From Steromphala cineraria (lineage: Eukaryota; Mollusca; Gastropoda; Trochida; Trochidae), in the NCBI GenBank assembly GCA_916613615.1, contig OU744724.1:27328171-27392170 (forward strand): a stretch of 64,000 bases of DNA, in the 5' to 3' direction. Positions 13,968 to 26,200 of the stretch are shown here, one piece after another (position 1 is the first letter of the stretch; every line of letters begins with the position of its first letter). A program made the translations under genes and the position numbers. Under the pieces are notes generated by a model. That model ran no database searches and was not told the origin of the DNA. It worked only from the letters and a program-made list of their open reading frames with translations.

Positions 13968-14474
13968 CTTGTTTTTCAAAGCCTATACTAGGATATCTTA
14001 TCACGTATGTTTGTTGATAAGAGGGAAATTAACAGTTTTCACAGAGACTGACTTCACAACTTCTGTCTGTGTTTTGTAAGATAGAGAGTTTTGGTCTATC
14101 CAGTAAATATATTCGGAAGAAGATTCAATAGCCAAACTGCTTATCATTCATAGGATACGAGAATCATAAGAGTCTTATCTTCACCCCGCGAGGTCAAGTT
14201 TAATTTATGAGTAATGAAGTATAGCAATGATTAGATATAAAATATAAACCATATGTATGAAGATAAACGAAACGGAAAATACATTTACATTAAATTGTAA
14301 CATTCTGTCCAATGAGAATCACGTTTTTCAAACTCAAAAACGTAGTTTAGAGGTAAAGGCGTTCGAAAGGTTATAGTTTATTATGATAATCTGATTTCAA
14401 ATAAACTTGGCACGCATGTGTGAAAATGATTCTTTAAAGTAAAACAACTTTCCTTAATTCAAGCCGAAGAAACG

Positions 14475-14501
14475 CCCCCCCCCCCCCCCCCCCCCCCCCC
14501 C
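14475..14501 (+). repeat. Poly-C tract (27 bases)
   Basis: Uninterrupted C run followed by nine A. Its length may be unreliable in assembly. Confidence 0.95.
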
Positions 14502-15698
14502 AAAAAAAAACCCCACGTGCTACGGTCCTATTAACTATTGTTGAAAACACCGTGAAAGAAACTGGTACAATGTCATGTTAACCGAACAACGTTTCATCGA
14601 ATAAGTTATGCACGTTATGAATAAGTGAAGTAAAGATTACCTGAAAAATGGGGAAGTACGGACCTTAACGGTCGCACGAAGCGCTTGCTAATCGGCGGTA
14701 CCGAATTTACTATCCCTCCGGGGTAATGATACTCATTACTGTCATGCTTTGTTGGTGATATATGCGCGGTATAAGAAAGCTATTATTATTTGTATCATGA
14801 AGTTGAAGTTAGTTTATATAAATACGTTGCAAGGTATTCCCGAAACATTTACACATAACACACAAGATGGGGTCACGTTTTCTTTAGGTGCAGTCTGTGA
14901 AACGTTTTTAACAATTCTTGTCTCAAGATCCGCGACATTTTAAACTACCTTTTTTTTCAAACCTCTAAATAAAGAGTGAATAAATCATTAAGCATCTTCC
15001 ATCAATTTCCTCTTATAATCAGCATTGATCTGTTTGTTAAAGTGTAATTGTGTAACTGCACTTAATTGAACCAAGGATTTAAGTTATCTTTATTTAATAA
15101 CCCTGGACCAAATCAGCATTTCTTTAGTTTTTAAACTTTTTGCTCTATCGAGTTGGAGACACGCTATCGTTCTAATTTACGCTCTGTCGCAGTGCCCAGA
15201 CATAAAATATTTACCCTATTGATAAACAATCAATTCTTTCCGACCTGCCACCGACGCTCATCGAAGCATTCGGAACGAACTCGTCTGCTCTTTTGAATCT
15301 CGAAGGGAAGGAAACAGGAAGGAGTTTATGCCAACTTGCATCCGGGTCTCGTCCTGAAAGAGATTTAATCGATTTTCTGTCGATAAATAGCGTACTTGAT
15401 CGCTTCACGTAACGCCAAAGTTATGCACCTAGTAAGCACTTATTCATAAATATTACTTTGATAGCTCCCACGATCATTATAGTCGTCATCGTTATTGTAA
15501 TTGTTATCATTATCATAGGTTTACATAGTTTATCCGATTATACATAACCACAGTGCATGAACGTTCAGATATTTTTGTAATATCCGGGAAATACATCAAC
15601 GCACGCAACATTCAATTCAATGCAACATTCTATATAAACCTCGTTTCACAAAAGACAATAAAAGCTCGTAGGAACGCAAGCCTGGCACATGAAACGAG

Positions 15699-15812
15699 AG
15701 AGAGAGAGAGGTTGAGATGAGACAGACACAGACACAGACACAGACACAAACAGACAAACAAACAGACAGACATAGACACAGACACAGACAGAAACAGACA
15801 AACACAGAAACT
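15699..15812 (+). repeat. Compound microsatellite (GA)n and (CAGACA)n
   Basis: GAGAGAGAGAGAG followed by about 90 bases of CAGACA-type hexamers. The minus-strand VCVCLCLC frame is a by-product. Confidence 0.95.
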
Positions 15813-16593
15813 AGACAGAATGAATAACGATAGATCATTAAAAAATAACTGACCGCAAATCTAACAGCCGAATACTGATATGTTCAATGGTCCATAAAAG
15901 TTTGATCAGTGTTTTCAGTGACCCAAGTGAATTTCTGGTTCACCAGGTACATGGAATAAAATATTAAGATTTAGAGTTCTCTTAGCACGTTGAGAATAGA
16001 TTGACACTGTAATTACTGCCACCTCGGTAATCCTAATTAGAACTGCGGAAAGAAATCATGGTCGGAATGGGTTGCCTGTTGACCAGCGAGTAACTCTGAC
16101 ACGCGATAAGACCCTTCGGATTTAATTATGTGACAAATTCGGTTTTAATTGTACTACTGTTTTATAAACTTGAAACGCGACTCCATTAAATGAAATTTTT
16201 ATCGTTTACTTTAAATAATTTAGCGTTTATAAAATGGAAAGGAACTAACACTAAGTTTCTTTCGGGGTGTTTGATTAAAGATTGTTTGGTTGGCGAGGTA
16301 TTTAAAATTCAAGAAAAGTTTTCATTATCTATCTAAACTTTATGTTTAAGTTTGTGACCTGATACACAAAGTATTGTATGTATACATGGTATATTTACAT
16401 GGTTTGTAACTTTTCAAATGCCCCATAAATACGTTTTATGTGTGGAATCTAAATATTTTATAAGAAGTCCATGTTAAATATCAAACATTCATTTAAACAT
16501 GCGCAACTATATCGTTAATCCGTAATACATCAATCAAGAATTACAAACCCGAACCCAGGAATATCTCGGAGTAAGCTAACAAAATTTCTGTCG

Positions 16594-16693
16594 ACTCAAA
16601 CACCGCGCACGTGCAACACGCTTATCACGCAATTGGCCGGGCGGTGGTTGTGTGTTTCATTCTCGCTGGAAGAGGGCCGGGAAATCCGAACAG
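16594..16693 (+). promoter_or_regulatory. Gene A promoter-proximal segment and 5' UTR exon with E-box
   Basis: GCACGTGC lies at 16607-16614 and a CAG|GTACAA donor at 16693/16694, 80 bp later. Genes B and C show the same arrangement upstream of their start codons, so this is taken as the non-coding first exon and core promoter. The acceptor before the ATG exon would be the TTCAG ending at 17204. No TATA box is evident. The transcription start is not determined. Confidence 0.5.
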
Positions 16694-17204
16694 GTACAAT
16701 ATTGTTGAACTATTAAACTCAATACATATTTGTTTTGCATAATCGTTTTGAACAAGGTGATCAATACAATGTTTTACGGATTATGTGACATTTGAATTTG
16801 AAACATTCGCGGAACATATTTGTATGTTTTTGAGACGGTCGGCCAAAAATTTGTGCATTTCAATATCAACACGCCGATAATGGCGTAGAAAATTGCCGAA
16901 GCGGGGTGAAACAATAACTCACTCACAAACTTAAAATCCTGAATAATAACTTTTGTGCAATGATATACACTTATATTCATGAATACTTACTTGAAAATGC
17001 TCCTTTGCATATTTTACATAATTCAGCAATTCAGTTGTCAACGCCGACCATATGAATATCTAGCTGAGAAAAAATAATGAAAATATTGTTTTTAAACTTA
17101 ATTTTAGAATTTTTAGACAATTTGGAAAACGTTTTAGATTGAAATTCGCATCAGGATGACATACTGGACTGACCTGTCGGGTAACTGTATGTACTGATAT
17201 TCAG

Positions 17205-17264
17205 GTTTCCAAGATGCGTACAGGAGCCGTGCAGTGGATAGTGTCTGGGGCCACAGTCCTGTTG
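17205..17264 (+). CDS. Gene A coding exon 1: signal peptide
   Basis: Starts after ATATTCAG; the ATG at 17214 opens 17 codons ending in a hydrophobic run (ATVLL). The donor is GTTTGT, weaker than the GTAAGT/GTAAGA of B and C. Ends in phase 0, as in the paralogs. Confidence 0.75.
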
Positions 17265-20200
17265 GTTTGTATTGATACAATTCATTGTTTACAGATGATT
17301 AATATCATATACAAGTAGACTGGTGATAACACCAGTGTTAAGTTTCATATTGGACATACGCGCCATTTTAAATAATTATTGAACAAATGTAATATTTTTA
17401 TATTTGGGATCACTCTGCAAAAGTATATTTTTTACTTTTTTTTCGACAATTCTAATGGTTATGATATTGCTGATAGTGTGATCCCAAATATAACAATGAT
17501 ATTTTCTATACATAATCGTAACTACTGCCCAAGCGGCGTTAAACAATAACTCAATCACAAAATCTCAACACTGGTTTAAAATGCAAGAGTTTGAAAAGAG
17601 TCTAAACTCTTAGATTAATAGATTGATAACCACTGTGTATAACCGTCCACCGGAACTAGCGAAATGTACGGCCAAAAATGCATCTAGCGAGGAATCAAAT
17701 CGTAGGTTCCGTTCTTTATAAAATAATTTCAAATAATCATCTCATTGGGTTTCTAGTATTGATGCTTATTAAACTGAACGTTTGTATCGTTCCGTACAAC
17801 AAGGGCAATAACCGAGGAAAAAATCATTTAGAATAACATGAAAGAAATGCTTTTAGTAACATATATGCTTTCTCTACCTATGATATATCGCATTCAATGT
17901 GTTTCCGAAAGCTAGTAACATGCTTCTCAAATGTAGAAAGTTGTGACAAATCGCGTTATGTGATCCTGTTTGCCTTCACATTCCTCGCTATTAACTATAC
18001 ACCGCCACACACCTCGCTAGTTCCGGTTTATGGTTAAACACAATGATATCCAAACAATAAACTGATTCGATACCCGAACAAATATATTTGAACCAACAAA
18101 ACTTATAGCAATACACAAAGAACATCATAATAAACATTATCTTTCCTTGAGTTCAGGACGAGGATTTTTGTAGTACATATACTTTATGTATATTTCGTTG
18201 ATCTATACTATACATGAAGTTTGAGTTAAACGGAAAGAGCTCATGATCAGTTTAGATACTTTGACAATACCTTAACTAGACAAGACTAATTGTCATAACT
18301 TGTAGATAATTTAATTATTCATCTTCATTTACCAGGGAATGTAAAATAAGATTCTTTAAAGGGGCAGAAGTACGTGGTTTTTTTTGAAAGAATGTTTAAA
18401 ATTTCAACAATAAACATTAGTTAATATTTATATTCTGAGGGCTGGATAACTCATTACTCAAATATTCATACCTAGTTGCATAAGAATCGGGTATCAAGCA
18501 AATACGATTGGCGCCCATTTTTATACATTTGAGGTCGGTTGGAAATTGATGTAGTGAACATGGTTATGTCCCTTTCAGAACTGCATTCATTGTCTTGCAA
18601 TAGGTTACATATATTTTCGTTTTAGTGACATCTTATCTTTTAACTACACATACGTGCTACTACCCCTTTAAATTGTGTTCAAATATGGTAGTTAAATATC
18701 AACTTCGATATTTCAGGCACTTGTATCTGCGAGACACGTCCGGGACACCTCGGGTACGTGAACAATTAATAGATTGCTTTAAACATATTCCTGATTATTA
18801 TAAGCTTTACGCAGTAAAAGAAAAAGCTAGAGAAGAACAATATCATTTAATTAGATTGAACCTAAAACACGTAAGTCTACCTCTCTCGTTTCTGACCTTC
18901 CTTGTCACTTCGTGGTCATCGCCAGTGACCCGTACTTGTTGTTGTTAAAATAATGTTTCTAAGAATTTTCTTATATATTTCAGACCGTTTGTAATTAATA
19001 AACATTTATGAAAAGTATATTTAATTTTTCGTTGTATTTTTCCAATATTTAATTATGTGAGCATATCGAAAAGTTTCCATAGTCATTGGTTTAAGTACAA
19101 ATTTAAATATTTCGTTTGTAAAACTTTAATAAGTCTTCAAGGTGAATTTATCATAAACGTTTTATATCGAAGTATGTTTTTGTTTTCTACGAAATGTATC
19201 AATATGAGTTTTAATATAACCTTTTAGAAATCATTCTCTATTGAAAAGGTTCCAGAAATGATTAGTTCAAATGATTATGATGGTATGTTTGTTGTAAATT
19301 GTTAAAGAATGTTGATGCTCCACCCAATGTAAATTTGCATTGTCAGTGTACAGATAACGAAGATAGCTTAAGTGTATTCATGTATTTCGTTTATTTTCAT
19401 ATCGGGGTGATCTTAATAGGGGATGTTTAAAGGCTTAACTTAAGTTCATAGGGAAGGGTGCTTGCAACGACGTAACTTGTAACAAAAACGATTTAATTAC
19501 AATTTGCGCCAAAAATTATTACAATTTGCTGCAGTATTACCATTCACGTTTTTATTACATGTTACGTCGTAACAGGGCTCGTTTGGAAATGTAAAGATGT
19601 GAATGAGTTCTGTAATAGGTGATGTTGATAATTGACGTATATTTGCAAACTGTTGAAGGTGTTGTGAGCTGCAATCATAGTGAAGATGGCTCGATTGACG
19701 TGAAAATATCGAAAAGCGTCTTCCTGTCGGCACACTCAATTTGTATCAATGAACGTCACAACTTTACTGACGGGGGTGACGGATATCTACATTTTAGGAT
19801 TCTGCAAGGAAGTACGACTTCGGAACATTGTCTCTTTCAGGTAAGTCGTATAGACGCAAAAGTTGGCTTGATGGGATTTGTTGTCTGGGTATATAACAAC
19901 TTTTTAAAAAAACGCAAGTTCTTGTTACATAACTGAAAAAGCTGCCATTTTATTGACCATGATGACAACTAGTTTCGAGGGACATTTACAATGACGTGGA
20001 AAAAGGGATTTCAATGCCATCAAAAAGATAAGATAAGATAATCTTTATTGTCCCGAAAGGGAAATTTGTTTTGCATAATTACAATTCTCCAGAAATGTGA
20101 CGACAACTAATTACATAATATTCAAAACAATTCATATCAAAAATAATTCACAAAGACTAGAATACATGTAAAACATGATGTAGCATTAGACAGAATTTCT

Positions 20201-23200
20201 TTCTTTAATGCTGCACGGAATGAACGATTGGCGGAACCTGTTTGTTCGAAAAGTCGGTATACGAAGCCTACGTCCGGAAGGTATAATAACGTAGTTGTTA
20301 AAGCCAAATTTTACAGAGGTATTTCGGTACTTAATCATTTGTTCAAATCAGGACTAACACATTTTTTAAATTTCTGTAATGCATGCTTTTGGTTCGAAAA
20401 TGGATGAAGGATGCAAATACTTTGACAGTCACAAGGGCGGTTGCAATCAGACTGGCACAAGACTTGTTATTCTTACACATCATATACCATCACGAGGGAG
20501 GGGTTCATTCACATTTCTGATATTGTGATCTGATCTCCATCTCTCCCAACAGAAGTAGATCAAGTCATGGAATGTTCATCTAGCCTCTGTTTCAAGTAGC
20601 CGAGTTTGTGGGGTAGAATGGGAGACGCCTGATTGGATGCGATAAAAGTTCGTTGTGCAATCAGCGACGCTGTCATAAAATCTGCATTTGACTTAACTGA
20701 ATGATGGCAAAAGTATTGTCATATTAACTACTTTCCATGCCAGAAGTTTTGTCATTTGCTATTAAAAAGGATTGTGGTCCAATTTTATCCGCCAGGAGAA
20801 ACTGCCGGAAACCACGGATTTAGTAGGGAAACCGGTCTTTTGATTTATTCGGACACTTTTGTTTAATGGGAAACTTTAGTTTTGTTTATAGGTTTTTATA
20901 TAGTAGCCCGTTTGAGGGTGATGTCCAATGAATGTATGTTGTTTTCCAGACAGAAGATCGAACATCCTCCTATGCCCTGATAATGGCGAAACGCCATGAT
21001 GATTGGGACGCAGAGTTTAAATGTTACCTACCTACACTTAACATCAGATCAAAGCGAAACCTGGGACTGTATGTATCTTATTTACTTATTGTTAAAATAT
21101 CTAAATACAACTGAAAACGCAAGAAAGGAACATTTGGTGGTACCAAACTAAACAAGTTCAATGGTTGAAGCTTAAGATTAGTTTTGTCTGTGCATTTAAA
21201 ATGGAGATTTCAAAAACACTATATTCTAATGAGCATCACTTCACGCATATTACAATTGAAATCTAGTGAAATATCCAAATAAAATATTCGTGCAAAAAGA
21301 GGGTAGTTAATTTGACACGGTCTTCAATCTAATCAATGTCAGGTAGTTGATTTCAAGGTCGAGGAAGCGTCATCGATGGCAAAAAATGCCGAAACCATGT
21401 TAATGTATGTACTTATTGTGTGTTTATAAGCCTGATCATACTACTTTACTTTTTTCTCCAGTGACGGCAATGAGAGAGAACAAAAGCCCCGCCTGTATGT
21501 GACCGACGCCCTAGGACACATCCTATCTCACATCAACCAAAACTCGGACAACCCAATACGGATGGTTCTGTCTGTATCTGGTGAGTTGTTGAAATACTTG
21601 TTATTGTTGAATACTTATCTCTACAACCGAGGACGTAGCCACTCTTGTCGCCAAAAATGCCGGATTTGATTCCTGGTCGCCATACTAAAAGATGGGAGTT
21701 GTTGCTGCCTTGCTTGCCACTTAAGGTCCGAACAAAGCATTAACTGGCGGTGCGCTGTGGCCGGTTGCCATGGGCACAAACCGAAAGTGTTTTCTAGCAT
21801 CCTCCTACTAAAATAACTTAAGTCATTCTTCCCCACGTAACCTTCCCAACAACTAGGCTATATTTCTCGATTCTGTTGGATAAAACGTTTTCCATAATTG
21901 CATTTCTCATTTAAAAGATATGCGCGTTCAACAGTATCTTCTAGCGACAAATATGTCAGCCAGGGTTATGATCGTAGGGCCTTGAACATGTACTTGTGGA
22001 TGGAAATGTGCGCCTAATAAATAACCACGAATAATTTCGTTATCTGCCTCAATTGAAACTTAATACCATCATGTTACTCACCATTTCAAAGGTGATTTTG
22101 TAAACCCTTGAAACCAAATAATCGCTCAATTTTTCTTGGATATTTGATTAAGAGCAGAGGCTTTATTCAGTATGTTAAGGCCATATTACCTACAGTACAG
22201 TAGCTAATTACAGTGAGTTAGTATAGTCAGGTGGGAATACATATTTATGATTATTAACGTCTCATTTCTTATACAAGATTAATAATGACATGGTAATTAT
22301 GTTCCCCGCAAAGCTTTGCGGGAGACATGTTTTCTACTGCGTCCATGGTTCGAAATGCTTTCATTCAAATCTAATACATTCTTCCCTATTTTTAAAGAAA
22401 CTTTGTATTTGGAAAGATTAAATGGTCGAGTGGTGTCTTTTGCTACTATAGAAATTCTGAACAAAATATTCAGTTTTCCCTGGAAACAATTTGAAATTGT
22501 TGTTTATAGGGAGGGGGGCGGGGGGGGGGGGGGTACATTTCAGACTTATCTCAAAATCTATTGTGTATTATTTATTATTATTATTTGGTTACATAGTTTA
22601 GCTGCTACTTTGGTTATTCTGACATTTTCACTTTGTTCTGGTTTCATATGAACAGTTTGAATCGAGTGCATATTGGGGTAGGGTCATTTATCGGCCTTTA
22701 TCTTTTACATTACTTGGAATGGGGTTAGATCTAGAGGTAGTATGTTGCCTATCTAAATGTTTCCATGGAAACAATTTTAACTTTTGTGTATACGGGGTCA
22801 AGGGCCCTTTTCCGGCTTTATCTCAAAATCTTTCAGTTTAATGTTGAGACTTGGATTTTGGTTCGATCAATGGATAGTGATCCTTTGTACGCCTTGGGAT
22901 ATTAAGTTCTTAAATGTTAATTTTATCCTTAAATATTTACCTTTGTGGATTGTCTCTCGTTTCACTTGCAATTGATTAAAGGTTAGGGTGGGGGATATCC
23001 AAGTGTTTCACATGCATATATATCTAGTTTATAACTGTGATAAATGGGTATTGTGATTGTTTTATATTATCTTATATTAACGAAATTTGAAATATTTTAA
23101 AGAATGTAAGTCTTTTGTCCTTTCTTTCATCAGAAATGTTTTGTTTCTGTTTGTAACAGGTATACCGGGTGCAGTCGGTATCAAGCCGACATCTTGTATT

Positions 23201-26200
23201 GCCTTTGGGGAGACAAAGCGTTACGCACGCACAATTCTCAAAGATGGGTAGGTATTATTGCACTTATACTAAAGTACTCACGGAAATAAATAAAATGATT
23301 TTTGGCGATAATTTCCTTGTCTTGAGAAAGAGTAGATTGCTAAATATTCATTAAAACGAGTCGTTTTCCAAGCTTCTGTTTTAGGCAGCTTTTATAAATT
23401 ACACCGAAAAATATTAGTTTATAGAGAGAAAAACGTGTCATTTTTACTTATTGAACTAATTCTTTAGTCAAAATATACGTTTCTGACTAAATCTGTTAAT
23501 GACCCGTTATTTCAATACGTTAACGAAAGATGTCTCATTTCATGTACAATATTCATCTTTTCTATGTCCTTTACTGAATACCCTTAGGTGATATTAAAAT
23601 CAATGAAACACGTTTGCTTTTCATGTTTATAGTTGTAGCAGCTTCTTACAAAATACTAATCTTACGAATTCATTCATGCCATTTTTTGTCACTTGCACAG
23701 TTGCCTAGGCAACGCACGTGCAAATGCACATTTTTGCGCGACACGCTTTGCATGTTTGTTTTCTGAATTGCTGATATTGTGAGGTAAATTATAACACGTT
23801 TCTAAATGTGAATATTTTTCGTTTTTACCTGCAAAAAAAGCAATATTAATTATTTTTCATGCGATTCATTCACAAGGCCTAGTTGGGCAGACTTTATTTC
23901 GACATCTATAAGAATTACATATTCAACGAGTAAAAAAGAAATACCAGGTACTGAAATCTTGCAACAATAAGTAAAGCTTTTATATTAGAATAACAGTAAA
24001 ATGAGTCGAATTACTCTAAAATCATTAAAAGCAATAGTAAAATATAGTATACAAAAGTAAAGTAATATTATTGTTAATATTTTAAAATCATGTCAGTGGG
24101 TGAGAAATAACAATCTAATATGCCTTATTTTTGCAAGTATATTTATACTTTCAAGTTTAATTGTCTTGGTACCATACATGACATAACCAATATCGCTTTT
24201 CACAAATTGTAAAGTTTAAAAAAATTCAAATGGAAGTAGGAAATATCCATCCTGCTACATCAGCGTATGTCTCCGCTAATGCTACAACCTATCCCCTGAT
24301 ATCCTCCTATAGTCTTCTGTCGTATCGCTAAATATAGCAAGCCAATCAAATAATGCCCTTTCAGCGATAGCGGCAAACTAGTTTCTTCGCATCGGTCCGC
24401 ATGCTCATCTTGTGATTCAAATTAACCAATAGGAGTGCTATTAGATAATAAATCTGATTCTCATTGCAGTCTCCCGCTAAGCTCCAAATCGCGCGCTCTT
24501 GGATTTCCACGTGCGACATCACTAGACAACAGTGTATGGAGTTCGAAATAGTTTGACTGAAAACAGACAGGCTATAAATAGCGCTGAGCAACCACCCGTC
24601 AGCCATACAAGACAAAAGGAGGATATCACGGGATAGGTTGTAGCATTAGCGGAGACATACGCTGATGTAGCAGGATGGGAAAAATCAAACATTTTACAAA
24701 CGTTCCGATCTCAATGTACATTGTTTTAGTAATTTAAATGTGTATGTTTTCATACTTTTGCATCCACGAAATTCCAAATACTAAACTTGATAATACAGAT
24801 GTCACTGGTATTATGTAACGGTTTATGAAGCTCATTTGTGTTTTATTTTTAGTTGTGGACTTGGAGACGTGCTATCCAGAACAGAAGGTTTTGTGACTGA
24901 CGGCTTTATCGCGCGCAGCCCTACATTCCACCCCTTTGTTATTGATAATGAAAAGATTCTTCGATTTGAGTGCAATTTGACAATCTGCAAAGAAAATTGT
25001 GACGGGGTTAGGAATTTTTCTTATAGTTAATGTTCATTTTTATCATTGAAGAAAAACTTAAGTTAAATCTTAAATTGATGAAAATATTTCGCTTTCAATA
25101 CCCTAATGTAATCACGTCGATTTATCTAAATGTTTTCTAAAAATATTTCACTTTTTATTTCTAGAATAAATGCGAGGATAATTCACTTGATGGTAAGTAT
25201 ATTTGTCATTGATATGAAACTTTGTAACTCCTACAAGTGGTAAACCCTTAACGTCTCTCAATAATATGTTATACCCACAAGTATTTGATTCGTTTTAGTT
25301 CTTTCCTGCTAATTTAAAATACAAAAAAGTCTTGAACCTCATATGTAAATGAACCAAAAAGTGTAACATGATATTATGTTTTTGCAGATGTATTGTTTCT
25401 TGGCAACCCGGAGGACAGCGATCTGGCTTTACAGGAAGACCACGCCCCATATGACGTCTCCACAAACATTGACGTCAGCAGAAGAACGGGCATGTTACTA
25501 GTTAACAGAACTGCCGGTAGATCTAGTATAGGGATTGTTCAGAAGGTCACCAACGTTCAGAGCACTCGCCACAATCAAGATGAATCTTTGGAGAATGACC
25601 AAGCCTTACTTGATAGTCCACTTGAAGACATCTCTCAGACTAAAGCCAATGATAATATCCAGGAAGGTTATCAAACTGGATCCCGCAGTTTGAACGCCCA
25701 GAATGCATTACAAAAGCAGCGAATATTAAGTGAAGAAAGTGCTAATACAGGTCAGGTTACTAGGATCATACCCAGGATCATGAACCCAAACGAGGATAAT
25801 CCTCAGGAAGATGATGGAATTCAGAACAGTCCCGAGCAATTTTTAGCAGTAATTTCTGAAAAGCCAGATAACCATGATCTTCAAGCTGAACTGATAACTG
25901 ATGTTCCTTATGATCTAGTTCATACAGCAAATACCAAAGACACCGAACAAGACGATGCAACAACTTACCCGCCTGATACATTCAGTGAAGTGAAATTCCT
26001 GGATTTCTCAGATGACATAGGTATTCTTAAATTACGTCAACCCGCAGAAGGTCCAGAGCTTGTAGACACATACAGTGAAGATCAGAATCAAAATACTCTT
26101 CCGGAGGATGAAGATGTGCAGGAAACAGCTGATGGTAGTCCTCAGAAACAGATGCATACTGATAAAGCAGCATCAATCCAGGAATCGGATTCACAAGCCA

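Larger units (their letters stand above)
13968..16590. other. No gene seen; microsatellites and a small GC-richer patch
   Basis: Apart from the poly-C and CAGACA tracts, 14660-14730 is notably GC-richer (TTAACGGTCGCACGAAGCGC) and unrecognised. Mostly upstream sequence of gene A. Confidence 0.55.

Noticed and set aside
15617..15838. Minus-strand frame with cysteine/valine/leucine repeats
   Set aside because: Translation of the CAGACA and GA microsatellite.
18625..18948. 107-codon plus-strand frame
   Set aside because: Runs over a MITE end, gene A exon 2 in another frame and intron sequence; the supported exon uses a different frame and is 37 bp.
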